Positions 18,193 to 26,392 of a stretch of DNA of 64,000 nt are shown piece by piece. The position numbers were made by a program, and so were the translations under genes. The notes under the pieces are model-generated. The model searched no databases. It saw only the letters and a list, made by a program, of their open reading frames with translations, and was not told the DNA's origin. How positions within the stretch are numbered: the first letter of the stretch is position 1; the number at the start of each line of letters is the position of its first letter. This DNA is from Solwaraspora sp. WMMD406 (lineage in GTDB: Bacteria; Actinomycetota; Actinomycetes; Mycobacteriales; Micromonosporaceae): the NCBI RefSeq assembly GCF_029626025.1, contig NZ_JARUBF010000001.1, positions 4,526,001 through 4,590,000 on the forward strand, written 5' to 3'.

Positions 18193-18764
18193 GGATCACC
18201 GTAGTCGTGATAGCCGGCGGTCTCCCAGAAGCCTGGTTCGTCATCGAGGAGCAGCCGGATCCCGTGTACCCACTTGGCCGACTTCCAGAAGTACAGGTGT
18301 GGCACCAGGAGCCTGGCCGGGCCGCCGTGCTCGGCGGGCAGGTCCTCGCCGTCGTAGCGGTAGGCGATCCAGGCCTGCCCGTCGGTCAGGTCGGCCAACG
18401 GCAGATTGGTGGTGTAGCCGCCGTACGAATGCGCGAGCGCGTACTCGGCGGCGGTCTCGACGTCGGCCAGCAGGGTGTCCAGTGAGACGCCTCGCCAGCG
18501 GGTGCCGAGCTTGGACCACTTGGTCACGCAGTGGATGTCGACCGTCACGTCGTCGCCGGGCAGGTCGAGCAGCTGCGCCCAGGTCCACCGGTGCTCCCGG
18601 CCGTCCTCGGCGGTGAGCACGAACTCCCAACCGGCGGTGTCGATGCGCGGTGTCGGACCGGCGGACAGCACCGGAAAGTCCTCGGTGAGGTACTGACCCG
18701 GGGGCAGGGTGACCGCACCGGGGGAACGCGGGCGGCCGTGGAAGCCGGGTGACACGATGCTCAC
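18162..18764 (-). CDS. Sulfite-oxidase-like (MsrP/YedY-type) molybdopterin oxidoreductase
   Basis: 200 residues. The core VDIHCVTKWSKLGTRWRGVSL holds the cofactor-ligating Cys and is typical of the Moco domain; GGYTTNLPLADL and AEHGGPARLLVPHLYFWKSAKWV follow. No Tat signal is visible, so it is probably cytoplasmic, unlike E. coli MsrP. GTG 18764 begins [18 protein letters not shown], the usual start in this small family. With the downstream flavin reductase and zinc-ribbon gene it forms a YedYZ-like pair in which a flavoprotein replaces the haem membrane subunit. Its leader contains the ten-copy decamer repeat. Confidence 0.88.
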   Translation of the reverse strand: MSIVSPGFHGRPRSPGAVTLPPGQYLTEDFPVLSAGPTPRIDTAGWEFVLTAEDGREHRWTWAQLLDLPGDDVTVDIHCVTKWSKLGTRWRGVSLDTLLADVETAAEYALAHSYGGYTTNLPLADLTDGQAWIAYRYDGEDLPAEHGGPARLLVPHLYFWKSAKWVHGIRLLLDDEPGFWETAGYHDYGDPWREQRYQGD

Positions 18765-18850
18765 CGGACAGTGGTACCACCCGCACGACCAGGTCCGCCA
18801 GCGATACCGGACTTTTTGACCCGTTGGTGCTCGCGCCGGGTCGCACGGTG

Positions 18851-18950
18851 CAGTGCGGTGCAGTGCGGTGCAGTGCGGTGCAGTGCGGTGCAGTGCGGTG
18901 CAGTGCGGTGCAGTGCGGTGCAGTGCGGTGCAGTGCGGTGCAGTGCGGTG
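18851..18950. repeat. Ten perfect tandem copies of a 10-bp unit
   Basis: The unit CAGTGCGGTG is repeated exactly ten times, with a partial copy before (GCACGGTG) and a degraded one after (CGATGCGG). It lies 87 bases upstream of the GTG start at 18764 and 43 bases downstream of the MazF-like stop, i.e. in the leader or promoter of the molybdenum-enzyme operon. The period is close to one helical turn. Confidence 0.97.
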
Positions 18951-18964
18951 CGATGCGGCCGAAG

Positions 18965-19004
18965 CGTCGGCCGTCACAGGTCGACGTCGGCCGTCACAGG
19001 TCGA
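18965..19004. repeat. Perfect 20-bp tandem duplication at the MazF 3' end
   Basis: A 20-base unit beginning CGTCGGCCGTCACAGG occurs at 18965-18984 and again at 18985-19004. The second copy holds the last codons and stop of the MazF-like gene, so the duplication also creates a second, silent copy of that end beyond the stop. Confidence 0.95.
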
Positions 19005-19308
19005 ACAGGTCGCGGACGGCTTCCTCGATCCGGGCCATGCTCGCGCCGGTGACCATGCCGACCCGTTCCGCACCGGAGCTTCCGGAGATCCGCCGCATCC
19101 GGTTGACCACCACCACGCCGGACAGCGGGTCGGTTTCGGCAAGCGGCACCACGAAGGGTGGCAGGGTGGTGGCACCCCGTTGCCGAACGATCGGCGCGCA
19201 GTAGGGTGCCGCCCGAGGGCGGTCGTTGTGGGTGTCACCGGACAGCACCACCACGCGGTAGCGCAGGTCGGAGCGCTCCCCGACGGTCCAGATCTCGCCG
19301 CGGTTCAC
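18994..19308 (-). CDS. MazF/PemK-family toxin
   Basis: 104 residues, the normal size. The start MNRGEIWTV is the family signature, followed by RYRVVVLSGDTHND, the strand that carries conserved catalytic Arg and Thr residues in MazF endoribonucleases, and by VPLAETDPLSGVVVVNRMRRI. MazF toxins cut single-stranded RNA at short sequences. ATG 19308 overlaps the antitoxin stop by four bases (ATGA). The cleavage site cannot be predicted. Confidence 0.9.
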   Translation of the reverse strand: MNRGEIWTVGERSDLRYRVVVLSGDTHNDRPRAAPYCAPIVRQRGATTLPPFVVPLAETDPLSGVVVVNRMRRISGSSGAERVGMVTGASMARIEEAVRDLFDL

Positions 19309-19556
19309 GCCGCGTCAGAGAGGTCGGACCAGCCGCATTCCAGGGTGTCGGCGAGCTGGTCGAAGGCGTCGAGCTCGGCACGTACCTCGGGGTTGGCGGC
19401 CAGCCACTCCTCGTGGGCCCGGTCGGCGTCGCGGCGGGCCTCGCGGCGGGCCGCCCGGTCGATCCAGTCGGAGAGAGTGACCCCTTCCCGCTCGGCAGCG
19501 GCGCGTGCCTGGGCCAGGGTCTGCGGACTCAGACGCAGGGTGACCATCTCTGCCAT
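19305..19556 (-). CDS. Ribbon-helix-helix antitoxin, MazE-like
   Basis: 83 residues. The N-terminal MVTLRLSPQTLAQARAAA followed by GVTLSDWIDRAARREARR is a ribbon-helix-helix DNA-binding pattern; the acidic tail (about 45-83) is expected to wrap the toxin. Such antitoxins usually repress their own operon. ATG 19556 gives MAEMVTLRL; ATG 19547 is three codons inside. It is the first gene of the toxin pair. Confidence 0.85.
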   Translation of the reverse strand: MAEMVTLRLSPQTLAQARAAAEREGVTLSDWIDRAARREARRDADRAHEEWLAANPEVRAELDAFDQLADTLECGWSDLSDAA

Positions 19557-19669
19557 TGGGCGATGGTACGTCCGGATGTCCTGGTACGCGGTACCGGGGC
19601 GGTCGGATGGTCGCCGGGTCGTACCGCCGCGAGGCCCGCCGCGACGCCGCCCGCCAGCGCCTTCCGACC

Positions 19670-19721
19670 CGCGTCGGCACGCGCCGTTCAGCACGCGCCC
19701 GCGTCGGCACGCGCCGTTCAG
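19670..19721. repeat. Direct repeat with 30-bp period at the sthA 3' end
   Basis: A 22-base unit (CGCGTCGGCACGCGCCGTTC plus two bases) occurs at 19670-19691 and 19700-19721, separated by CACGCGCC. The second copy covers the transhydrogenase stop codon. Confidence 0.9.
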
Positions 19722-21121
19722 TCGTGCAGTTGCGCCAGATGCCGCATCTTGTTCATCGCGTCCAACGCTGCGACCTTGTACGCCTCGGCGAGTGTCGGGT
19801 AGTTGAACACCGCGTCGACGAAGTAGTCGATGGTGCCGTGGCAACCCATCACCGCTTGTCCGATATGGACGAGTTCGGTGGCTCCGGTGCCGAAGATGTG
19901 CACGCCGAGCAGCTGCCGGGTGTCCGGGGCGACCAAGAGCTTGAGCATGCCGTACGAGTCACCGATGATCTGGCCACGGGCGAGTTCCCGATATCGGGCC
20001 ACGCCGACCTCGAACGGCACCCGGTTGTCGGTGAGCTGGTCCTCGGTGCTGCCGATGAAGCTGATCTCGGGGATGGTGTAAATGCCGATCGGCTGCAGTT
20101 GCGGCATGCCCCGCGCCGGCTCGCCGCAGGCGTGGTGGGCGGCGAGGCGTCCCTGTTCCATCGAGGTCGACGCCAGTGCGGGGAAGCCGATGATGTCCCC
20201 GACCGCGTAGATGTGCTCCGCGGTGGTCTGGAAGTTCTCGTTGACCCGCACCCGACCCCGTGAGTCGGCTTCCAGCCCGGCGCGCCCGAGATCGAGATCG
20301 GCGGCGACGCCTTGGCGGCCGGCCGAGTACATCACGGTGTCGGCGGCGATCCGCTTGCCGCTTTCCAGGACGGCGACCGCGCCACGGGGATGGCGTTGCA
20401 CCGAGGCGACCTCTTCGCCAAAGCGGAAGGTGACTGCTAGATCACGGAGATGGTATTTCAGTGCCTCGACGATCTCCAGGTCGCAGAACTCCAACATCCG
20501 GTCGCGCCGTTCGACGACGGTCACCTCGGTGCCGAGCGCGGCGAACATCGAGGCGTACTCGATGCCGATCACGCCGGCACCGACCACGATCATCGACTGC
20601 GGGACGTGCTCGAGATTGATGATCCCGTCGGAGTCGACGATCGTCCGTTCGTCGAAATCGACACTGGCCGGCCGCGCCGGCCGGGTTCCGGCCGCGATGA
20701 CGATCTTGTCGGCGGTGACCTTGTTGCCGTGACCGGTCGGATCGGTCACCACGACGGTGTGCGGATCGTCGAAGCGCGCGGTCCCGGTCATGATGCGCAC
20801 CCGGTTACGGGTCAACTGACTGCGCGTAACGTCGATCTCACGCCCGATCACATGCTGGGTCCGAGCGGCGAGATCACTGACCGTTATGTCGTCTTTCACC
20901 CGGTACGAACGGCCGTAGACCTCGCGCTGGTTGAGCCCCGTCAGGTAGAGCACCGCTTCCCGGAGGGTCTTCGACGGGATCGTCCCGGTGTTGATGCAGA
21001 CACCACCGAGCATGTGCGCGCGTTCGACGACCACCACCCGCCGGTCGAGCTTCGCCGCGGCGATCGCCGCCTTCTGTCCACTGGGGCCGGATCCGATCAC
21101 GAGCACGTCGACGTCATACAC
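19718..21121 (-). CDS. sthA: Soluble pyridine nucleotide transhydrogenase
   Basis: 467 residues, the expected length. [20 protein letters not shown] binds FAD, and [19 protein letters not shown] binds NAD(P). The position that holds CxxxxC in dihydrolipoamide dehydrogenases reads [17 protein letters not shown], so the second redox Cys is replaced by Thr, as in SthA, which interconverts NADH/NADP+ and NAD+/NADPH in the cytoplasm. The interface region ([32 protein letters not shown]) is also typical. GTG 21121 is used; there is no good Shine-Dalgarno. Confidence 0.93.
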   Translation of the reverse strand: MYDVDVLVIGSGPSGQKAAIAAAKLDRRVVVVERAHMLGGVCINTGTIPSKTLREAVLYLTGLNQREVYGRSYRVKDDITVSDLAARTQHVIGREIDVTRSQLTRNRVRIMTGTARFDDPHTVVVTDPTGHGNKVTADKIVIAAGTRPARPASVDFDERTIVDSDGIINLEHVPQSMIVVGAGVIGIEYASMFAALGTEVTVVERRDRMLEFCDLEIVEALKYHLRDLAVTFRFGEEVASVQRHPRGAVAVLESGKRIAADTVMYSAGRQGVAADLDLGRAGLEADSRGRVRVNENFQTTAEHIYAVGDIIGFPALASTSMEQGRLAAHHACGEPARGMPQLQPIGIYTIPEISFIGSTEDQLTDNRVPFEVGVARYRELARGQIIGDSYGMLKLLVAPDTRQLLGVHIFGTGATELVHIGQAVMGCHGTIDYFVDAVFNYPTLAEAYKVAALDAMNKMRHLAQLHD

Positions 21122-21297
21122 ACCGACCAGTCTGCCAGCACCGGGTTTCGAGCCGCTTACGCGGCCCGTACCCATCTGGCCGTACTCGATGCGATGGATG
21201 GGTCGCCCCGTCCGGCGAACAGCCCAGTACGGCACAGCGCGCACCCGGACGAACACGATGTTCAACGACAAATGCCGGTACGGGACACCGAGGTCCA

Positions 21298-22488
21298 CTA
21301 ACCGGTCCGCCAGGCCCGGAACGCGGCCAGCGACACCCGCTCCACCATCTCCACCCCCTGTCCCAGGGTGTCGTGGTGGTCGGACAGGACAGCCACCAAC
21401 CAGTCGTTGTCCTCCTCGACGATCCGACCGATGCTGTTCACCAGCCACCGCCCGGCGTGCTCGTCGATCGTCACCCACCCGTTCTTCACCCAGACCTTCG
21501 ATCGGGACGACCCCGCCCCGGCAGTCACCCCCCACCGCTGTTCCGACACCACGCCGCTCATCAGCTCGAGCACGAAGTCGCGGTCCGCCTGCGACAGCGG
21601 CCCGTCGGCGGTGGTCAGGGTCCGCAGCAGACGGATCTGGTCAGCGGCCGTGGTCGTGGTGGTGCCCCACGCGGAACGCGGCCGCGTCTCGGTCATCCCG
21701 AACTCGTCGTTCGCGCTGCGCAGGCCGGACACCCCACCGATCGACGCGAACAGCTCACTGGCGGCGGAGTTGTCGCTGACCGTGATCATTCTCGTGGCGA
21801 GCCGGCGCCGGTCCGCGCCGAGCGCGGATCCCCCCATGTGCAGCAACAGAGCGGAGAGGATGTCGACCTTGACGATACTCGCGGTCTGGAAGACCTGGTC
21901 GGCACCGATCAGGAAGCCGGCACCGGTGGGCTGGTCGACCACGGCGACGCTGAGCTGACCGGCGGCTCCGGCCGTGTACCGCCGCACCTGCTCCGCGGCG
22001 CGGACGGCCCGCGCCCGTTGCCGCGCGACGGCGTCGTCTACCGTCTCCGGGCTCGGACCGGGAACTTCCCGCCCGGGTGCCACACCAGCGGCGACCCGTT
22101 GTCCGGTGCCGGTGGCTGACTCCGGCACGGACAGCCCGCCGTACCGGCTCCAGCCGTAACCGGCGGCACCAGCGGCCAACAGGCCGAGGGCACCGAGGCT
22201 CAGCACCGTACGTCGGGAACGTCCCGACTCCGGGCTGGCGTGCCGTCCGGGACCTCCGCTGCGGACATCCGTACCTCGGCGGGGCTGTTCACGACGGCGG
22301 GGCTGTTCACGACGGCGGGGCTGTTCACCGACGAACCCGCTGGATCCCCACGCGTCATCTGTCCGACCTCGCACTCGCGCCGCCCTCCGAGCGTCCCGTA
22401 CCGGCCCTGCGTCCACCGGTGGTACGGAGCCGCCGGACGGGTCGTTCAATCGCGGTCCGGTGTCTTCCGGCCACCGGGAACCGACCAT
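21298..22488 (-). CDS. Exported class-A-beta-lactamase-like serine hydrolase
   Basis: About 396 residues from ATG 22488. A long charged Arg/Gly/Pro-rich N-terminus (including three EQPRR repeats) precedes a Tat-like signal [20 protein letters not shown]. The catalytic domain has the SxxK-type [15 protein letters not shown], an SDN motif in [12 protein letters not shown], and a KxG-like VKNGWVTID before the last helix, so the active-site Ser and Lys are present. It could be a beta-lactamase, a D,D-peptidase or a protein of another function; the fold does not decide. The start is uncertain: each of three 14-bp repeats (22483-22524) carries an ATG, but only the one at 22488 is in frame; another in-frame start exists at 22563. 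Confidence 0.8.
   Translation of the reverse strand: MVGSRWPEDTGPRLNDPSGGSVPPVDAGPVRDARRAARVRGRTDDAWGSSGFVGEQPRRREQPRRREQPRRGTDVRSGGPGRHASPESGRSRRTVLSLGALGLLAAGAAGYGWSRYGGLSVPESATGTGQRVAAGVAPGREVPGPSPETVDDAVARQRARAVRAAEQVRRYTAGAAGQLSVAVVDQPTGAGFLIGADQVFQTASIVKVDILSALLLHMGGSALGADRRRLATRMITVSDNSAASELFASIGGVSGLRSANDEFGMTETRPRSAWGTTTTTAADQIRLLRTLTTADGPLSQADRDFVLELMSGVVSEQRWGVTAGAGSSRSKVWVKNGWVTIDEHAGRWLVNSIGRIVEEDNDWLVAVLSDHHDTLGQGVEMVERVSLAAFRAWRTG
22278..22331. repeat. Three 18-bp tandem units coding REQPRR repeats
   Basis: Units at 22278-22295, 22296-22313 and 22314-22331 (last one imperfect) encode Gln/Pro/Arg-rich hexapeptides in the cytoplasmic N-terminus of the serine hydrolase; copy changes would keep the reading frame. 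Confidence 0.9.
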
Positions 22489-22524
22489 CGGCACCCGACC
22501 ATCGGCACCCGACCATCGGCACCG
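22483..22524. repeat. Three 14-bp tandem units, each with an ATG on the minus strand
   Basis: The unit GACCATCGGCACCC is present at 22483-22496, 22497-22510 and (13 of 14) 22511-22524. Each carries CAT, so the minus strand has ATG at 22488, 22502 and 22516 in three different frames. The period of 14 is not a multiple of three, so copy number decides which upstream ATG is in frame with the hydrolase. Confidence 0.92.
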
Positions 22525-22653
22525 GCCACTCCGGGACCTGACGACGCGGGGGGACTCCGGCACGGCCCGGTGGACCAGGGGTGACGCCCGCCGGTCAGGT
22601 GGGCAACCAATAAGGTTGTTCCATCTCCCCGATCACGAACAGGCGGACCGACG

Positions 22654-23526
22654 ATGGCGGACACGGCTACTGTCAGCGCGTTGAGCGCCGGTGACCATGC
22701 CTGTCTGACCTTTTCCGACCAGGAAGAGCGGCTCGACCTGGTCGCGGCGTTCGTCCGCGCGGGCCTGCGGGCCGGGCAGAAGGTCGTGTGCTGGACCGAC
22801 TCGGTCAGCCCGGACGATCTGACCGGGGAACTCCACGACCGTTCGGTACGTCCTGGTTCGGCGTTGCGCCGTGGACAGCTACAGATCGGTTCGGCCACCG
22901 CGTCGCTGCTCGGCGGTGATCCGGCGGATGCCGGCACGATGGTACGGATGCTGGCCGAGGAGGTACGGCTGGCCACCCGGGAGGGATACCCGGGGCTACG
23001 GTTGACGGCCGACATGTGCTGGGCCACCCGGCCGTTCGCCTCCGCCGAGCAGTTGCTGGAGTTCGAGACGCTGGTGACCGACCTGCTGGCGCACGGCCAG
23101 CTCTGCCTGATCTGTCAGTACGACCGGGAACGGTTCGACGCGGTGACCCTCGCCTTCGCCGCACGGGTGCACCCCAAGACGGTGGCCGCGCAGGTGTACC
23201 TCGAACACCCGCTACTGCGCATCTGCCGGCAGTACAGTCCGGCGGGCGTACGGGTGGCCGGCGAACTGGACTACCGGCACAAGGACGTCCTCGAACTCGC
23301 GCTCGCCGAGTCCGTCCGGATCGACCGGCACGTGCACCTCAACCTGACCGGACTCGACTACATCGACGGCGCTTGCGCGAGCATCGTCGTGGCCGCCGCC
23401 CGTGCGCTGCCCCGGTCGCGCCGGATGACGGTAACCTGCCGGCGACTGGTGGGCACGGTGCTGTCCCTGGTGGGTGGGGATGACGTCAGCCAGCTTCGGG
23501 TACAGAGACGCCATGAGCAGCCCTGA
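22654..23526 (+). CDS. MEDS-domain sensor with STAS-like C-terminus
   Basis: 290 residues. Residues 1-180 or so match the MEDS (DcmR-type sensory) domain: AGDHACLTFSDQEERLDLVAAFVRAGLRAGQKVVCW (read in two pieces), ELLEFETLVTDLL and LICQYDRERFDAVTLAFAARVHPKTV. The last 85 residues resemble an anti-anti-sigma STAS-like module (VRVAGELDYRHKD, VHLNLTGLDYIDGACASIVV). In actinomycetes this arrangement is associated with stress-signalling partner switches. The gene overlaps the next one by 14 bases, implying coupled translation with an RsbW-like kinase. Confidence 0.87.
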   Translation: MADTATVSALSAGDHACLTFSDQEERLDLVAAFVRAGLRAGQKVVCWTDSVSPDDLTGELHDRSVRPGSALRRGQLQIGSATASLLGGDPADAGTMVRMLAEEVRLATREGYPGLRLTADMCWATRPFASAEQLLEFETLVTDLLAHGQLCLICQYDRERFDAVTLAFAARVHPKTVAAQVYLEHPLLRICRQYSPAGVRVAGELDYRHKDVLELALAESVRIDRHVHLNLTGLDYIDGACASIVVAAARALPRSRRMTVTCRRLVGTVLSLVGGDDVSQLRVQRRHEQP

Positions 23527-23980
23527 TCCGACCGCCGTCGACACCGACGGCCGGACCGACCTCGTACGGACGGAACCGGATCTCCTCGATCAGCCGTTCG
23601 ATCAGGACGGCCTGTACGGGTTGCGGGCCACGCTCAGTGCGCACGCGCCCCGGCTGCGCGTCTCCCAGGAAGAGACCGAGCATCTGCTGATCGTGGCCAG
23701 CGAGTTGGCCACGAACGCCATCCGGCATGGCGGCGGCACCGGCCGGCTGCGGCTGTGGCGGCACGGGGACTCGCTGTACTGCGAGGTGAGCGACCACGGG
23801 CCGGGCATCACGGATCAGCAGGTCGGGACCGTACCGCCGAACCAGTCCCGCACCGGCGGGCGAGGCGTGTGGATCTGCCGGCAGCTGTGCAGCGATCTGA
23901 CCATCGCCCACGGTCCTTCCGGCCAAGGGGCCGTCGTCACCGCGGTCCTGTCGGTCGGTGCTCCAGCGGCTCGACCGTGA
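23513..23980 (+). CDS. RsbW-like ATP-binding protein (HATPase_c_2)
   Basis: 155 residues. The ATPase fold shows the N box in EHLLIVASELATNAIRHGGG, the G1 box in VSDHGPGI, and the C-terminal GRGVWICRQLCSDLT. Such anti-sigma kinases bind or phosphorylate STAS antagonists; the upstream MEDS-STAS protein is the obvious partner. ATG 23513 was chosen from the family-like start MSSPDPT; it lies inside the upstream gene. The sigma factor it controls, if any, is not in this window. Confidence 0.88.
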   Translation: MSSPDPTAVDTDGRTDLVRTEPDLLDQPFDQDGLYGLRATLSAHAPRLRVSQEETEHLLIVASELATNAIRHGGGTGRLRLWRHGDSLYCEVSDHGPGITDQQVGTVPPNQSRTGGRGVWICRQLCSDLTIAHGPSGQGAVVTAVLSVGAPAARP

Positions 23981-24020
23981 CGACCGGACCTCGACGCGGC
24001 ACCACCGTGACGACCGGACC
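23974..24020. repeat. 17-bp direct repeat with 30-bp period after the kinase gene
   Basis: ACCGTGACGACCGGACC occurs at 23974-23990 and 24004-24020. The first copy contains the stop codon of the RsbW-like gene. Similar period-30 duplications occur at the sthA end. Confidence 0.85.
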
Positions 24021-24068
24021 CCGGCGCGACGCGCCCGACCGCATCCGACGGGTGCGCATCACCAGGGC

Positions 24069-25109
24069 TCAGACAGCGAGGATCGCGACGACCGCGAGGT
24101 ATCCGCCCAGGAGCAGGGTGCCCTCGAAGCCCAGCCGACCCCATCCTCGTACCTGCCGGACCAGCAGGCCGCCGAGCAGGATCGCGGTCATCAACAGGGC
24201 CGCGGCGGTCAGGAACAGCTCGTCGGGTCCGGCCGCGTGATAGAGCGAACCGCTCCGGTGGAACACGTCGCCGACGACCAGGTTGAGCGCGTCCAGGCAG
24301 TTGCCGCCGAGAACGGCGGCGACCGCGAGCGTCAGTGCCCCCCGGCGTACGGCGGCGATCGCGGTGATGGTCTCTGGCAACGCGTTGATCAGGCCCATCA
24401 GCACGCCCCCGACGAAACCGGCGCGCAGACCGGTGGCTTCGACGAGGCTCTCTCCGGCGAGCGCGATGGCCCATCCGCCAGCGGCGACGGTCGATCCGAT
24501 CAGGACGAAACCGAGCCAGAGTCGACGCAGTGGCGTACGGTCCAAGCCGCCGTGACCCGCCGGACGGTCGGGACGCGTCTCCGTGGTGTCGACCGCTTGC
24601 CAGTACGGCGTACCGTCGGTGGAGTGAATGATCATGACACCGCCCACATAGCAGCCGACCATGACCACTGACACCGGATGGATTCCGAGCAGAGTGCCGT
24701 CCGGGGTGTAGGTGCCGACGAGCGCGAGCGCGAGCAGCGCCACCAGCAGGCACCCGAACAGGAGATTGGAAAGGGACGCGGTCGCGTGTTCGAGGTTGAC
24801 CCGGCGATGGAACAGGTCGGCGACGGCGACCGCCGTGGTCTGCGCGGCGATCCCTCCGACCGCGTTGCTGTAGGCGAGCTGTGGCGCGTCGCCCGCAGCG
24901 GTGACAGCGGTCGTCACTATGCCGGACAGCGAGGTCACGAGCCCGAAGAAGACCGCGCCGAACAGCGCCTCGCCCCATCCGGTCCGGTCGGCGAGCGCGT
25001 CGCCGACCGCCACCAGCCGGATGCTGCCCACCACCGTGAGGGCCCCGGCGATAGCGAGGATCGCCACGCTCCAGGAGGCCGACAACACAGAATCCGACAT
25101 AAAAGACAT
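24069..25109 (-). CDS. CaCA-family cation exchanger
   Basis: 346 residues with ten or so hydrophobic segments arranged as two halves. The alpha-repeat-like motifs are GEALFGAVFFGLVTSLSGIV and GVLMGLINALPETITAIAAV, the second having the GxxxALPE pattern of Na+/Ca2+ exchangers. It therefore probably moves Ca2+ or another divalent or monovalent cation across the membrane. The first repeat has S in place of the usual E/P-x motif, so the ion is uncertain. Start choice is weak: ATG 25109 and 25100 and an ATG further out at 25172 are all in frame. The region upstream is AT-rich, probably the promoter. Confidence 0.78.
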   Translation of the reverse strand: MSFMSDSVLSASWSVAILAIAGALTVVGSIRLVAVGDALADRTGWGEALFGAVFFGLVTSLSGIVTTAVTAAGDAPQLAYSNAVGGIAAQTTAVAVADLFHRRVNLEHATASLSNLLFGCLLVALLALALVGTYTPDGTLLGIHPVSVVMVGCYVGGVMIIHSTDGTPYWQAVDTTETRPDRPAGHGGLDRTPLRRLWLGFVLIGSTVAAGGWAIALAGESLVEATGLRAGFVGGVLMGLINALPETITAIAAVRRGALTLAVAAVLGGNCLDALNLVVGDVFHRSGSLYHAAGPDELFLTAAALLMTAILLGGLLVRQVRGWGRLGFEGTLLLGGYLAVVAILAV

Positions 25110-25340
25110 GTTTTCATATGTCGACCCAGGTGGAGGGCATTGCCCCGCAGGTGACATCCCCGCCTCGACCAACCACCGAGAACTCCGGATAACACTCGAC
25201 CGCTCTCGTCCGAACTTGTCAGCGATCCCTCAGAAACACTTGCTATCTTCGGCAATCACCAAGATCCATTTTGGATCAACCGTCAACTCCGGGTCACCAC
25301 GGCGACATCGCCCGGAGACACGCCAGTGAAAGGAATGTAC

Positions 25341-26336
25341 GTGGTCTTCAAGAAGATGCTGGGAGCTCTCGGCATCGGCGCCCCCAGCGTCGACACCGTC
25401 CTGCCGAACCCCAACACCCGACCCGGCCTCGTGCTCGCCGGCCAGGTCAACCTCACCGGGGGAAGCCACGACGCCCGGCTCGACCAGGTCACGGTCAGCC
25501 TCGTCACCCGGGTGGAGGTCGAGGCCGGCGGCGAGGAACACGACGCGCTCGCGGAATTTCACCGAGTCGGGGTGGGCAGCGCCATCGCGCTCGGCCAGGG
25601 ACAGCACCTGTCGCTGCCGTTCCAGATCCTGATCCCGTGGGAGACCCCGGTCACCGACCTGTACGGCCACCGGCTGCACGGGATGACCATGGGCCTGCGC
25701 ACCGAGGTGGCCATCCCCGGGGCGATCGACCGAGGCGACCTCGACGCGGTCCATGTCCACCCCCTGCCGGTGCAGGAACGAATCCTGGAAGCCTTCGCCC
25801 GACTGGGCTTCACCTTCAAGGGCGCCGACCTGGAGTACGGCCGGCTGCACGGTGTGCCCCAGACGCTGCCGTTCTACCAGGAGATCGAGTACTACGCCGC
25901 ACCGCAGTACGCCTCCGGGATTCGGGAGGTGGAGCTGACCTTCGTCGCCAGCGAACACGGTGTCGACATCGTCCTGGAGTTCGACAAGCGAGGCGGCCTG
26001 TTCACACCGGGTCACGACTCGTACGGACGCTACCGCGTCAGCCACGCCGACACCGACCGGGTCGACTGGACCGCCCAGGTCGACGGTTGGGTACGCGAGG
26101 CCCTGTCCCAACGGCAGGGTCTGCTCGGCGGCCATGGCCACCCGGGATACGGACATCCGGGGTACGGACATCCCGGTCATGGTGGGCATCACCGCGGCGG
26201 CGGGATGGGTGGCGTCGTCGCCGGAGCGGTCGGCGGCGCGGCGCTGGGCTTCGCCGGCGGCATGGTCGCTGGCGAGGTGTTCGACTCCTTCGGTGGCGAC
26301 GACGACGGCGGCGGCGAGGAGTTCTCGGAGGAGTGA
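25341..26336 (+). CDS. spo0M: Spo0M (SpoOM) family protein
   Basis: 331 residues. The arrestin-like SpoOM domain is evident: GTG 25341 opens VVFKKMLGALGIGAPSVDTV, then GQVNLTGGSHDARLDQVTVSL and LPFQILIPWETPVTDLYGHRL, and LEFDKRGGLF. Spo0M modulates sporulation onset in Bacillus, and the actinobacterial homologues are widespread. The last 75 residues are Gly/His-rich (GHPGYGHPGYGHPGHGG), followed by a hydrophobic Gly-rich stretch and an acidic tail. AAAGGA sits six bases before the GTG; ATG 25335 is an alternative. A strong hairpin terminator follows. Confidence 0.88.
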   Translation: MVFKKMLGALGIGAPSVDTVLPNPNTRPGLVLAGQVNLTGGSHDARLDQVTVSLVTRVEVEAGGEEHDALAEFHRVGVGSAIALGQGQHLSLPFQILIPWETPVTDLYGHRLHGMTMGLRTEVAIPGAIDRGDLDAVHVHPLPVQERILEAFARLGFTFKGADLEYGRLHGVPQTLPFYQEIEYYAAPQYASGIREVELTFVASEHGVDIVLEFDKRGGLFTPGHDSYGRYRVSHADTDRVDWTAQVDGWVREALSQRQGLLGGHGHPGYGHPGYGHPGHGGHHRGGGMGGVVAGAVGGAALGFAGGMVAGEVFDSFGGDDDGGGEEFSEE

Positions 26337-26358
26337 TCGGCGGCGCAGGCCCTGGTAC

Positions 26359-26392
26359 GCCCGCGTCCGGCTGGAACCAGCCGGACGCGGGC
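26359..26392 (+). terminator. Perfect 16-bp stem terminator of spo0M
   Basis: 26359-26374 and 26377-26392 are exact reverse complements with the two-base apex AA, starting 22 bases after the spo0M stop. There is no strong T-run after it, as is common in actinomycetes. Confidence 0.8.

Noticed and set aside
18851-18950. CRISPR array
   Set aside because: The ten units are 10 bp and contiguous, with no spacers and no cas genes nearby; it is a tandem repeat.
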